A DNA stretch of 64,000 nt from Clostridium sp. NkU-1 (GTDB taxonomy: Bacteria > Bacillota_A > Clostridia > Lachnospirales > Lachnospiraceae): assembly GCA_001312405.1 (NCBI GenBank), contig BBDR01000010.1:1-64000 (forward strand). The letters are read 5' to 3'. Made by a program: the position numbers and the translations under genes. Each line of letters opens with the position of its first letter. Position 1 is the stretch's first letter. Of the stretch, positions 47,122 through 57,956 are shown piece after piece. The notes below the pieces were generated by a model. It saw only the letters and a program-made list of their open reading frames with translations. It was not told the DNA's origin and did not search any database.

Positions 47122-48333
47122 GGTCTTGGTTTCCCACACTCCGAACAAAATCTGCCATTGTTTACAGTTTTACATTCACAGGTCCATGGTCCTGCCTGCT
47201 TTGGATTTCCGCATTCCGGACAGAATTTTCCTGTATTCACACTTCCGCAGCTGCAGGTCCATGGGCTCTCTGAAGAACTTTGTGCCTTACTCTCTCCGCC
47301 TGCTGCCGTCTGTTCTCCGGGATTTCCCTGCTGGGCCCGGTTCATCTGCATCTGCTGATAGTTGGCGCTTGAAGCTGCTCCCATAAAGCCGCCACCGGCA
47401 TTCATTCCCATACCCATGCCCATAAATCCTGCCATGGAACCATTGGCATTGCTTCCTGCCGCTTCTAAGCCTCTGGCTACTGCTCCCTGCACATAGCCCT
47501 CCCTGACACCCGGATCGCTTAACATGGCTCCCTGGTTGCGAAGATGGATCAGCTCCTTGGATTCCTCGTCATAGGAAATGCTTGCGATTCCTACAGACTG
47601 GATCTCCATTCCTCTCTGGTCCTTCCACTGGTAGTCAAGGACATCGGACATATACTGGCCCAGCTCTCTTCCTTTGGAAGCCACATAGGAGATACGTATG
47701 CCATCGGCGGACATCTGATTGATGGAAGACTGAAGAGCCTCTAAAAATTCAGATAAATACTGGGCGTTGATGTCATCTACCTCAACACGGGAAGCATTTT
47801 TCGGTATGGCCTCCGCATAGAACAGCAGAGGGTCCGTCACCTTGATGGAATACGTTCCGTAAGCCCGTAAAAACAATTCCGCATTATAAAACTGGTCAAA
47901 ATAATTAATGGGATTGGGAGTACCGAACTTGATCCCTTTAATCTCCTGCAGATTAATGAAATATACCTTCTGGGCAGTGGGCGTCTGGCCACCGAAACGA
48001 ATCCGGTCAAAGGATTCTTTTATGGCCTCATCAAACTGGCCGTTAAAAAGGGAGGGGAGGGAAGAGTTTTTTTACGGTAAAATAGCCTGGTTCCCCGGTG
48101 TAGTCGATCACTTTTCCCCCATCCACCAAAATCATGAACTGGTTGGGGTAAACATGAATGACAGAACCATCGGAAATGGTATAATCCGTGCTCTTTGTAT
48201 TGGATCCTTTTCGTATCTTCACTCCGCTGGCAAATACGGTCTGATCTCCCATGCTGCCTGCTTCTATCACTTCAAGCCACTGGTCTGCCAGTGAGCCTCC
48301 TACTGCGGTAGTAAGCGCCTTAACAATTCCCAT
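47118..48333 (-). CDS. YdjI-like SPFH-domain protein with zinc-ribbon tail (one frameshift)
   Basis: About 404 aa. SPFH core (ADQWLEVIEAGSMGDQTVF, VHVYPNQFMILVDGGKVID and FLRAYGTYSIKVTDPLLF), a helical Gly/Ala-rich linker (MAGFMGMGMGMNAGGGFMG) and two short C-terminal zinc ribbons (WTCSCGSVNTGKFCPECG; WTCECKTVNNGRFCSECG). The T7 run at 48067-48073 must be six (TVKNSSLPSLFNGQFDEA). ATG at 48331-48333 with GGAGG upstream. SPFH proteins form membrane-microdomain rings; B. subtilis YdjI recruits PspA. Confidence 0.78.
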
Positions 48334-48376
48334 GTTGCTACCTCCTCAACAAAAATTATTTTCCCTATTATATCAT

Positions 48377-48433
48377 GAACCTGCGGTTCCTGATCGTCAT
48401 TCGCCGCCCGCGCCGATGAGCTTGCTCGTCGGC
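48377..48433 (-). promoter_or_regulatory. palindrome and hairpin upstream of the YdjI-like gene
   Basis: GAACCTGCGGTTC (48377-48389) is a 13-bp palindrome and may be an operator. GCCGATGAGC-TT-GCTCGTCGGC (48412-48433) is a hairpin with wobble pairs, and GGGCGGCGAA lies between them. A TATAAT-like element overlaps 48367-48372. No sigma-W-type TGAAAC/CGT promoter was found. Confidence 0.45.
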
Positions 48434-48523
48434 ACTTTCTTTCGCTCATTATACTACACAATTTACTGGTTGGCTATACTGTTTCTATCCTTCGCCACCG
48501 CTATGCTATACCGCTTTTCATAT

Positions 48524-49348
48524 TTATACAGCACGCATCATGGCAATTTCTTTGGCATACCCGGAAAGATCATTGGGTGTCTCCAGATAAAAGGGAAGGC
48601 TCTTTAAAGCCGGGTGAACCGTCATCCGCTTCAGAGCCTCAAATCCGATAAAGCCTTCTCCGATCTTTGCGTGGCGGTCCTTATGGGCCCCAAGAGGATT
48701 CTGGCTGTCATTTAAATGGATGGCCTTTAATTTATCCAGTCCGACGATCTGGTCGAACCGGTTTAAAACTCCATCCAGGTCACCGGCAATATCATAGCCT
48801 GCATCCCATACGTGGCACGTATCCAGGCAGACTCCCATATGGTCCTTTTGCTCTACCCGGTCCAGGATCTCCCGTAACTCTTCAAATTCCCGTCCTACCT
48901 CGCTGCCCTTGCCGGACATGGTTTCCAAAAGGACGGTGGTATGATGTTCCGGAGTCAGAATCTGACCCAGCATATCTGAAATATAACGGATCCCCGCCTC
49001 TGTTCCCTGTCCCACATGGCTTCCCGGATGGAAATTGTAGCAGTTTCCGGGAGTGTATTCCATCCGGTCCAAATCATCCTTCATGGTGTCTCTGGCAAGG
49101 GCACGGAGCCCTTCATCCGCGGAGCAGGCATTTAAGGTGTAGGGCGCATGGGCCAGAATCCTGTTTATTCCGTGTTCCCCGGCAAAGGCCAGGAAACGGT
49201 CCACATCCTCAGGATTCATGGCCTTTGCCCTGGTTCCCCTTGGATTTCTTGTAAAAAACTGAAACGTGTTGGCATCAATCTTCACAGCCTCCTTCCCCAT
49301 GGCAAAATAGCCTTTTGAGGAAGACAGATGACATCCGATCGTAAGCAT
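48524..49348 (-). CDS. nfo: endonuclease IV (AP endonuclease)
   Basis: 274 aa, intact. Zn-ligand motifs of the AP2Ec barrel: [78 protein letters not shown]. It repairs abasic sites in DNA. ATG at 49346-49348 with AGGAGG upstream. It is followed by the YdjI promoter region. Confidence 0.93.
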   Translation of the reverse strand: MLTIGCHLSSSKGYFAMGKEAVKIDANTFQFFTRNPRGTRAKAMNPEDVDRFLAFAGEHGINRILAHAPYTLNACSADEGLRALARDTMKDDLDRMEYTPGNCYNFHPGSHVGQGTEAGIRYISDMLGQILTPEHHTTVLLETMSGKGSEVGREFEELREILDRVEQKDHMGVCLDTCHVWDAGYDIAGDLDGVLNRFDQIVGLDKLKAIHLNDSQNPLGAHKDRHAKIGEGFIGFEALKRMTVHPALKSLPFYLETPNDLSGYAKEIAMMRAV

Positions 49349-49360
49349 ATAAGCCTCCTG

Positions 49361-50275
49361 TCATTTTATTTTTCTTATCTTTTTCCCTTTGGCCGGACTG
49401 ATGGCATTTACGGCGATGAACATGAACATGGCGGCCAGAGCCAGCTGGATGAAGATGCTTAAGACCACCCAGTGTTCCATGATAAAGTTATCCGGATGGG
49501 GACCAAACCAGCTGTTTAAACTCCTTACCACCTGATTATCCCCTGTCTGGCCGTTGATCATGGCATAAAAAGTAGCCACCGGGTTTAACAGGAGCAGGTA
49601 CAAACATGCGCCGGAATTGGTCTGGTCAGCCATGCCGCCCACGGTCATGGCATAAGTGCTGCTCATATTCATCCTGGCCATGGACAATGCAAAAGCATTG
49701 ATCGCATAGGTGCCTGCGGCAATGAGAACCAGTACCCCATAGCTTACCACAGTGGCAATGGTGGAACGCTTAAACAGGGTGGAAAAACAGATTCCCATGC
49801 TTCCGCAGAGAAGGGCAACTGCCAGATAGCACAAAAGCAAAAGCAATACGTCGTAAATCATCACGCCCCCATACACAAAGGATACGGCCAGAAGGGGAAA
49901 GCTGGACATGATCATGAGAAACATCGTACTAAAGGATGAAGTAAACTTTCCCCATATGATCTCCCATGGCTTCAAGGTGGTGGTGAGAAGAAGGTCAAGG
50001 GTCTGGCGTTCCCTCTCTCCGCTGATGCTTCCTGCTGTCAGCGCCGGCATGATGAACATCAGCATCACAAATTCCACCGCAGCCACGAATACATACAAAT
50101 TGGTAAAGGAAGAATACTGGATTTCCGCAGTGAGCTTTACCCTCTCCACCACGGAGTACATATTAAGCAGAATCACCAAAGCCAGAATCGTATTAAAAAG
50201 CGCCAGGATCAGCGCCAGACGGAAGCTTCTGGAGCTGACGGTTGTCTCCCTCTTATAAACCGGATTCAATTTCAT
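49361..50275 (-). CDS. ABC-2 type permease
   Basis: 304 aa, intact, with six membrane segments. The SISGERERQTLDLLLTTTLKPWEIIWGK sequence after TM2 is split here by my reading into the ABC-2 coupling helix region (GERERQTLDLLLTT, KPWEIIWGK). ATG at 50273-50275 lies inside the 3' end of the ATPase gene (23-base overlap), so translation is coupled. Substrate unknown. Last gene of a five-gene operon that starts with a two-component system. Confidence 0.82.
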   Translation of the reverse strand: MKLNPVYKRETTVSSRSFRLALILALFNTILALVILLNMYSVVERVKLTAEIQYSSFTNLYVFVAAVEFVMLMFIMPALTAGSISGERERQTLDLLLTTTLKPWEIIWGKFTSSFSTMFLMIMSSFPLLAVSFVYGGVMIYDVLLLLLCYLAVALLCGSMGICFSTLFKRSTIATVVSYGVLVLIAAGTYAINAFALSMARMNMSSTYAMTVGGMADQTNSGACLYLLLLNPVATFYAMINGQTGDNQVVRSLNSWFGPHPDNFIMEHWVVLSIFIQLALAAMFMFIAVNAISPAKGKKIRKIK

Positions 50276-51220
50276 GTACAAGCACCGCCTTTTCTTTATC
50301 ATGATCCGTAATCTGCATAAACAGGGATTCCAGACTTCCCTGCTCTCTGCAGAATCCATGTACCAGCACTTCCGCATCCACCAGCTGCTGCAAAAGAATG
50401 GCCTCATCCTGCTCATCTCCAATGAAATTCACCCGGATGTCCTCTTCCTTTACCGCTATGGTCTGGACGCAGGGCTGGCTTTTTTAAGATGGTCAGAGCT
50501 TTTTCCTTATTTCCGAGAACAGAGATGATCAGAGGATTGGAAGCATTGACCCGGCGCAGGATCTCCTCCATGCTGCCGCTTAATATCATCTTCCCCTGGT
50601 CAATGACCCCAATGTCAGTACACAGCTCGGAAAGCTCGGAAAGCACATGGGAGCTGATGAATATGGTCTTTCCCTGCTCTTTTAATTCCTTTAAGATTTC
50701 TTTAAATTCAAACCTGGTTCTTGGGTCCAGCCCTGAGGCCGGTTCATCAAGAACCAGCAGCAGGGGATCGTGGATCAATGCCCTTGCCAGGCAGAGCCGC
50801 TGCTTCATTCCCCTTGATAAGCTGTCTACGTAAAAATTCACCTTATCCTCTAACCCTACCTGTTCCAAAAGGGTCATGTACCGGGTCCTGCCCTTAAGCC
50901 CGTCGATCCCGTAGCAGGAGGCAAAAAAATTCCATATATTCATTGACTTTTAAATTATCATAAACGCCGAAAAAGTCCGGCACATAACCGATCTTCAGCT
51001 TTAATTCATGTAAGCCCCCGGACACATCCACTCCGTCGATCATCACCTTGCCGCTGTCGGCAAAAAGAAGCCCTGTCATGATCTTGATGGTAGTGGTCTT
51101 TCCTGCTCCGTTAGGCCCTACAAAGCCATAAAGGGATCCTTTGGGAATATGAAGGTCCAGGCCGTTTAACGCATGGAATTTTCCAAACTTTTTCCGCAAA
51201 TCCTTAATCTCTAACATCAT
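50253..51220 (-). CDS. ABC transporter ATPase (two frameshifts)
   Basis: About 321 aa. Walker A GPNGAGKTTTIK, signature LSRGMKQRLCLARAL, Walker B LLVLDEPASGLDP and the switch His in ISSH; a C-terminal accessory domain of some 90 residues follows. Breaks are at A7 50923-50929 (EYMEFFASCYGIDG) and at the T6 run 50480-50485, which must be five (TILKSQPCVQTIAVKEED). The start codon lies within the 3' end of the preceding gene (17-base overlap), and its own 3' end overlaps the permease start. Confidence 0.88.
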
Positions 51221-53707
51221 TTATCCCTTCCTGCACAGTCAGCATTGGCAGAGTCACATACCAGTTATTCTCAGCCGCATTGTCACATACATATTTCACG
51301 GTCAGCGTGTTGCCGGGAGACAGATAAGGGGTAAGCTCCCAGGCTTTATAAACTGTTTTATCTGGTTCCATGGCATCGTAATTTCCCGTATCGTGATTAT
51401 AGAAATAAATATTTCCCTTAAAGATGGTGGTATAGTAAAAGTTTTCGCTGTTTAAAAACTCATCAGACGGGTTTTCAAAGATCAGCTTTTCCACCTCCAG
51501 ATCATTACCGAGAAAATACTCCAGGGATACCGGGTCCACGCCGTAAATGGCGTTGGAATCCGCATAATACTGCCCGCTTACCACTGTAGGTGTCTTCATA
51601 AGGGCAGAACGGGAGGTCTCCCCGTCTTTCTTTGTCTTTACATTAATGGTCGACGTAAACATGGACATGCCGTAGGTCTCATAATTTCCCCCGGCAAGGA
51701 ACTGGCTGTCAGACTGGTCCTTGCTGAAAGCCACGATTCTTGCCTCCGGATTATAGAATGAGGAATATTTATCAAGGTAAAAGCTTAAAATATTGGTTCT
51801 TGATAAAGCCAGCATGTAAGCAGGATCCTCAATATCCGCTTTTGGATATTGATAGCTTCCCGTCACCCGGGCAGATACCAGGAAGGAATTATTGATGGGA
51901 TAGTTGATGACAGGAAGCCCGTTAAGGTTCAAGGTCTCTCCCGGCTTCAGTTCATCAATGACCACCATTTTCCCGTACATCAGGATCCCTACCTTTTCCA
52001 CCTGGAAAGGATATTCATTGGTCACAGTGCCGTATATGTTTCCTTCAAACAGGGTGATGTCCCCTATAAGGCCCTTATGCTCTTTATTAGGGGTCCTTTT
52101 CTTTAAGGAATAATATTTGGAGGTAAAGGCTGCTGCGTTCTGGACCGAAACCCTGGTGTCTTCCTCCCCATAGGATATCTTCACCTTATAGTCTTCATTC
52201 CCTATGAATCTGGGAACCGGCTTCATCTCATAGGAACTGCTTCTGGTAATGGGAAGCAGATCGTATGACGGATCAAGGGCAATGGTATATGCCTTGTTGT
52301 AGGGCGTCCTCATGTTGATATAGGTATATTCGTCTACATAGTTTTCCGTGGTATCCAGAATGGTTGCATAGGTAAAAAAAGGTATCCTTAAACCTGGTTC
52401 CAATTCCCATTAAATATACCACTGCTGAAAAGGACAGGGAAACCGTCACAACCGCGGTCCGGTAAAACCTTCTCCGTTCCTGCTTCTTCAAAAACAGGTA
52501 CAGTACCGGCCCCACCAAAACAATGTATCCCAGAATCACTACGGAATAAAGGACCTGGTTCGGCAGTTTATCTACATTTCCGGTATTTAACATGTTCTGA
52601 ACAGACCAGAACTGGCCGGAATTGCCGCTGTAAAGGTAAGAGGACAAATTATTTAACTTGGCTTCTCCTAAAAGCGATGTGAAAAGCTTATCCACATAGG
52701 AGCGCTGGACCTGGCAGAAAGAAGCGATGTCCACAAAGTCATAGGCAGCCACGCCTACCTTTCCTTTTCCCTTTGATACGGAGGTAAGGACCGGAAATTC
52801 ATCATTGGACAGAACTCCAGTTCCCCCTTTTAAGGATACATCTGCACAAACCAGATTCATGAAGGAATCTCCCGGACCGTTGGAAGAATATTCCACTCCC
52901 ATGTCCACGGCTTTTTCCGATGGAGGAGCATAGTCTTCTTCCAGGATATCGGACCGGAATGCATAAAGGGTGTCATCCACCCTGCTGCCGGTTCCAAGAA
53001 GAAGGGTTCCCCCCTCCTTTACCCATTCCCAGATTGCTGATACCTGGTCTGATGACAGTCTTTTGGTATCATAATCCGTAATGACCAGCACATCCAGAAG
53101 GTCCAGCCCAATGACATTATCCGGCATCTTTTCTGTATCCATCTCAAAGGTCTTGATCCTGACAGAGCTGTAATTCACTCCCACCCCATCCATATAGGAC
53201 ATGGCCTCCGGCTCATCAGATAAAACTCCCACAAACAGCTCCGCTATATCTGCCGTAACATTCATTTTTAAACGTTTGCGGATCAGTTCTCTTCCCTGGG
53301 AGTCCAGAAGCTTTACATAAAGAGCATCTGCCCTTCCCACCGGAATATCCAGGGATTCCTCCGAGGCTTCAAAGGCCTTTAAGGAAACCGGATATTCATA
53401 CTGGTAAATGTCGTAATCGGATTCCATGGCAATGGCCTGGACCGTCCCCTGAAATTCGGAATCCATTTGGTTCTTTAACGAAAAATTTACCGGTACGTAA
53501 CGTCCGCTTTTTGCATTTCCCTCATAGCCGTAGGAAACATCCATGGAAACGCCGGAATTAAAAGCTGCATAATTTCCGTCTGTATAGGAATTTCCTGCCT
53601 CCAATCCGGCCGTTGTTTCATATGCCATACCGAAAGCAGGCAGCATTACGCTGCCTGCTATGGTGACCGCCATGGCACAAATCAGGGATACTTTTTTTGA
53701 ATTTCAT
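51204..53707 (-). CDS. large exported/membrane protein of ABC operon (two frameshifts)
   Basis: About 833 aa. ATG at 53705-53707 opens a signal peptide (MKFKKVSLICAMAVT...), followed by an extracytoplasmic region of some 400 residues. This includes a Rossmann-like segment (LDVLVITDYDTKRLSSDQ, EWVKEGGTLLLGTGS) like DUF4350/GldG-type proteins. Two membrane helices (about 400-450) follow, then a second exposed beta-rich domain to the C-terminus. Breaks are at T7 53692-53698 (FKKVSLICAMAV) and A7 52374-52380 (KDTFFTYATILDTTENY). It abuts the kinase and overlaps the ATPase. Function unknown; an accessory subunit or substrate handler is inferred. Confidence 0.65.
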
Positions 53708-53712
53708 TTCTG

Positions 53713-54849
53713 TCACCCTATCTTTCCAAAGTTCTCTTTATTAATATCAAAATCAACCTGCAGCTTAATCGTAAATACTGTTCCGGATAAATCACTGGTC
53801 ACCTGAATGGTTCCGCCATGCATATCCACAATATTCTTTGCAATGGCAAGGCCCAGCCCCGTTCCTCCTGTATTGGTGGACCGGGACTGTTCCACGCGGT
53901 AAAACTTATTGAAGATAAGAGGCAGTTCTTCCTCCGGGATCACATACCCATAATTGATCACCTGGATCGTAACCAGTTCTTCGCTTCCATGGACCTTTAC
54001 CAGGATGCGCTTTCCATCCGCACCGTATTTGATGGCATTGTTGATCAGATTGTCAAACAGACGGGCAAGAAGGTTGCCGTCTGCCGAGATTATTTGGGCG
54101 GGAACATTGCTTTGAAGCTCATAGGAAAGATTCTTATCCACAAAACTGGGATAAAATTCTTCCAGAAGCTGACTTAAAAGCTTCACCACGTCCACCTTGG
54201 CTACGTGCATGGAGATCTTTCCATAGTTCAGCTTTGTAAATCCGAATAAATCCTCAATCAGCTTTTCCAGCCGCTTTGTCTTCACATATGCAATCCCTAT
54301 GTACTTTTTCTGGACTTCCGGATCAAGCTTTGTTTCTCCGGACAACAATTCCAGATACCCGATGATGGAGGTTAATGGAGTCCTTAAGTCATGAGCAATA
54401 TTGGTGATGAGCTCGTTCTTGGTCCGCTCCGCCTCCCGTTCCTTGTCCATGAGGCCTCTTAAATCTCCCACCATCTTATTTAAACTGGCTGCCATGACGG
54501 AGAATTCATCATCTCCCTCAATGTCAACCGTAATATTTAAGTCTCCCTCGGAAATGCTCTGCATGGCATCAGAAATCCGGCTGATATAACGCATGGACTT
54601 TTCCTGGAGGAGGAGAAAGGTGACCGTAAATATTCCGATCCCGAAAATCACATAAATCAGGATCACCACCACATCAAAGGAGGTGAGCATCTCCACAAAT
54701 GCATTATCCCTTTGTGTGTTTCTCATGTAGGAGGCTACCAAAGATACGTTGGTCACCAGAAATATCTCGATCAGGACCGTGACCACTGCACTGTAAAAAA
54801 TATTGGCAATGACCCGGGTATGAAAACGGCGGTTAAGATCACTTTTCAA
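53713..54849 (-). CDS. sensor histidine kinase (VanS/PhoR type)
   Basis: 378 aa, intact. Two membrane helices flank a very short extracytoplasmic loop (VASYMRNTQRDNAFVEMLTSF), then HAMP (ISRISDAMQSISEGDLNI), H-box NIAHDLRTPLTSIIGYLE, N-box NLINNAIKYG, F/G boxes with TGGTGLGLAIAKN. A small loop suggests intramembrane sensing, as in cell-envelope-stress kinases linked to ABC transporters. TTG start at 54849 overlaps the regulator's stop. Confidence 0.9.
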   Translation of the reverse strand: MKSDLNRRFHTRVIANIFYSAVVTVLIEIFLVTNVSLVASYMRNTQRDNAFVEMLTSFDVVVILIYVIFGIGIFTVTFLLLQEKSMRYISRISDAMQSISEGDLNITVDIEGDDEFSVMAASLNKMVGDLRGLMDKEREAERTKNELITNIAHDLRTPLTSIIGYLELLSGETKLDPEVQKKYIGIAYVKTKRLEKLIEDLFGFTKLNYGKISMHVAKVDVVKLLSQLLEEFYPSFVDKNLSYELQSNVPAQIISADGNLLARLFDNLINNAIKYGADGKRILVKVHGSEELVTIQVINYGYVIPEEELPLIFNKFYRVEQSRSTNTGGTGLGLAIAKNIVDMHGGTIQVTSDLSGTVFTIKLQVDFDINKENFGKIG

Positions 54850-55545
54850 TTTTGTATCCTACCCCCCAAACAGTGGTGATGATTTTGTTCTGTCTGGTAT
54901 CTTCCTTCATCTTACCCCGCAGCCGTCTGATATGTACCATTACTGTGTTGTTGGCCTCATAAACCTTTTCATTCCACACTTTTTCAAAAATTTCATCGGT
55001 GCTGAACACTCTTCCGGGATTGGAAGCCAGTAAGTAGAGGATGTCAAACTCAATGGGGGTAAGCTTGATCTCTTCCCCATAAACAGTCACCTTATGGTTA
55101 TCCTTGTTAATGGTCAGTCCTCTTATGGCGATTTCATTCTTAGCAGATTCGTTTGCCGCACTGTTGGGGTTTAACTGGGTGTAACGGCGAAGCTGGGATT
55201 TTACCCGTGCCGTCAGCTCCAGAGGATTAAAGGGCTTTGTCACGTAATCATCAGCCCGGTTCCAAGTCCCAGAATTTTGTCCAGATCCGTGGACTTGGCG
55301 CTGAGCATAATGATGGGAATGTTATTGGTCTCCCGTATTTTCTTGCACATTTGCAGGCCATCCATTCCTGGCATCATGATGTCTAAAAGAACCAGATGGA
55401 TCTGGGTCTTTTCCAGAATTTCCAGTCCTTCTTCCGCATTATTTGCTTTATGTACTTTATATCCATCACTGACCAGATAAATCTCCACCAAGTCTGCAAT
55501 TTCTTTCTCATCATCCACAACCAAGATGTTTATTGTTTCGGACAT
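54839..55545 (-). CDS. OmpR/PhoB-type response regulator (one frameshift)
   Basis: 235 aa. Receiver: VVDDEKEIADLV, phospho-Asp in LVLLDIMMPGMDG, Lys in VTKPFNPLEL; winged-helix output domain with LTPIEFDILYLLASNPGRV and NTVMVHIRRLRGKM. One G is missing near 55256 (GTGADDYVTKPF). ATG at 55543-55545 with GGGAGG upstream. First gene of the operon RR-HK-exported protein-ATPase-permease. Confidence 0.9.
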
Positions 55546-55624
55546 GAAAAATACCTCCCTTGTCGTATGTATATATAAGCTTCAGCGGTGCATTCATAAT
55601 TTGGCTGACGCCAGATTATTCATG
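55546..55624. other. leader region of the response-regulator operon
   Basis: Short spacer between the regulator start and the long hairpin repeat. No promoter was clear, so the operon promoter may lie upstream of the hairpin, placing it in the leader RNA. Confidence 0.3.
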
Positions 55625-55707
55625 ACGGGCGTTCCGCCCTATAGAAACACTTGCACAGTATGTGCTTAGTGAGCAAGCTCCCATGCACATACTGTGCAAA
55701 TGTTTCT
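55625..55707 (-). repeat. long-hairpin repeat element, copy 2
   Basis: A stem of 23 bp with one mismatch (55643-55665 with 55685-55707) closes a 19-nt loop. In minus orientation the loop contains GAGCTTGCTCACTAA, and the stem is followed directly by ATAGGGCGGAACGCCCGT (55642-55625). Tail and loop resemble copy 1 (16795-16873), while the stem sequence is unrelated. Confidence 0.6.
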
Positions 55708-55814
55708 GCACCGCTAGACTCTTATCCATTTTACCACAAGAAAGGTATCTTTGCCTTACTATTTTCTTACAAATAAGCTATAATTCGGTAACTATGGGGA
55801 GCCTTTCCTTTGGC

Positions 55815-57956
55815 CTACCCCTGACTTTCCGTAGGAATAAATACCCGGCTGCCTACCGGATCTGATTTGCCAAGCTCCGCCTTAACGCTCTGAATGGCCT
55901 CTTCACAGAACTGTTCCTGGCTGTTGACCAGAACCTTGCCCCTTTTATCAGGTTTTTCATAAGTTCCGTCGGATTTTAAGATATGGGCCTTCACATTATC
56001 CTGAAACTGCACCTTAAGAACATGGAGAATCTGCTCTGTCAATATTTCATCCTCCACAGGGAACATGATCTCCACCCTTCTGTCCAGGTTTCTTGGCATC
56101 CAGTCGGCGCTTCCCATATAAAGCTCCGGGCTGTTGTCATTTTCAAAATAAAAGATCCGGGCATGCTCAAGGAAATTTCCAACAATAGAATGAACCGTAA
56201 TATTTTCACTTAAGCCCGGGACTCCTGCTTTTAAGCTGCATATCCCCCGGACAATTAATTCGATCTTTACTCCTGCGCAGGAGGCCTCGTAAAGGGCCGC
56301 TATGATCTCCTTGTCGCAAAGGGAATTCATCTTGGCCATGATATGAGCCGTTTTCCCGTTTTCCGCATTTTTCGCCTCCCTGCGGATCATCCTTAAGAAC
56401 CTGGCCCGCAGCCAGATGGGCGCCAACACCAGCTTATTCCAGTGAAGAGGCTCAGAGTAGCCTGACAGCATGTTAAACACTGCGGTGGCGTCTTCCCCGA
56501 TCTGGGGATTGCAGGTCATAAGGCCGAAATCCGTATAAAGCTTTGCCGTGGAATCGTTGTAATTTCCTGTACCTAAGTGTACATAACGGCGGATGCCATC
56601 CTCTTCCCTTCTCACCACCAGAGTGATCTTGCTGTGGGTCTTTAAGCCCACCAGCCGTAGATGACGTGGCAGCCGGCTTTTTCCAGCTTTTTTGCCCAGT
56701 TAATATTATTTTCCTCATCAAAGCGTGCCTTTAATTCCACCAGCACTGATACCTGTTTGCCATTGTCAGCGGCCTCTGCCAGAGCGGCGATGATGGGGGA
56801 ATTTCCGCTGACCCTGTAAAGGGTCTGTTTGATGGCCAGGACCGACCGGTCACTGGCAGCGGTTTTTACAAAATTTACCACAGGATCAAAGGTCTCGTAA
56901 GGATGGTGAAGTAAAATGTCGCCTTCCCGGATGTTGGTAAATATGTCATCCTCATTCATAAGCCTTGGAACCTGCTGGGGAATATAGGGAACAGCCTTTA
57001 AACGATCAAAGCCTTCCATTCCGTACATCTTCATGAGAAAGGTCAGATCCAGAGGGCCCGCGATTTCAAAGATATCGGCGGAGCTGATGCTTAACTCCCG
57101 CTTGAGTATTTTTAACAGGCGTTTATCCATCTTTTCTTCCACTTCCAGACGGATAGCCTCGCCCCACTGACGTTTCTTAAGCTGCTTTTTGATTTCCTCC
57201 AGAAGGTCCTCTGCTTCCTCCTCGTCAATGGTGAGATCCGCATTTCTCATAATGCGGAAAGGATGGGCGGTAATGACATTGTAATTTAAAAACAGGCTGC
57301 CGATATTCCGTTCCATGATCTGTTCCAGCAAAATGACGGCCCGTTCTTCTTTTTTTCCCTGTGGGCAGTTCCACGATTCTTGGAAGAACACTAGGCACCT
57401 GGACCATGGCAAATTCCAGTTCTTCTTCCCCGCTCTTTTTCTGAAGGAGAGCCGCGATGTTTAAGGATTTGTTTCGGACCAGAGGGAAGGGCCTGGAGGA
57501 ATCCACTGCCATGGGAGTGAGCACCGGATACACATTCCTCTCAAAATAACTGTCCGCATAGCGTCCCTCCTCTTCGCTTAGATCCTCATGGCACTGGACC
57601 ACCCGAAGCCCGTTCTGTTTTAATGCAGGAAGAAGGGAACGGTTATAGGTGGAATATTGCAAAGCCACCAGCTCATGAGTCCGCCCGCTGATCCTTTCAA
57701 GCTGCTCCGGTGGCTTCATGCCCGCAATATCAGGCTTTGTATATTTGGCATGAACCATATCCTTAAGGGAGGCAACGCGGACCATATAGAATTCATCAAA
57801 GTTGGAGGCAGTGATGCTTAAAAACTTCAGCCGTTCAAAAAGAGGGAGGGTTTTATCTCTCGCTTCGCTGAGCACGCGGTAATTGAATTCGATCCAGCTC
57901 AGCTCCCGGTTTACATAGCTTTCAGGATTGTTGTATATCTCATTGGCGCCTGTCAT
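55815..57956 (-). CDS. ppk1: polyphosphate kinase (two frameshifts)
   Basis: About 713 aa, the Ppk1 length. N-terminal YVNRELSWIEFNYRVLSEA, LKFLSITASNFDEFYMVR, then DILLHHPYETF, VLVELKARFDEENNINWAK, and the two catalytic-His regions RRYVHLGTGNYND and ITVHSIVGNFLEHARIFYF. Breaks are at T7 57350-57356 (PTGKKEERAVILLEQIM) and a missing C near 56655 (VIYGLVGLKTHSKITLV). It makes polyphosphate reversibly from ATP. Its start overlaps the ppx stop (TGATG). Confidence 0.92.
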
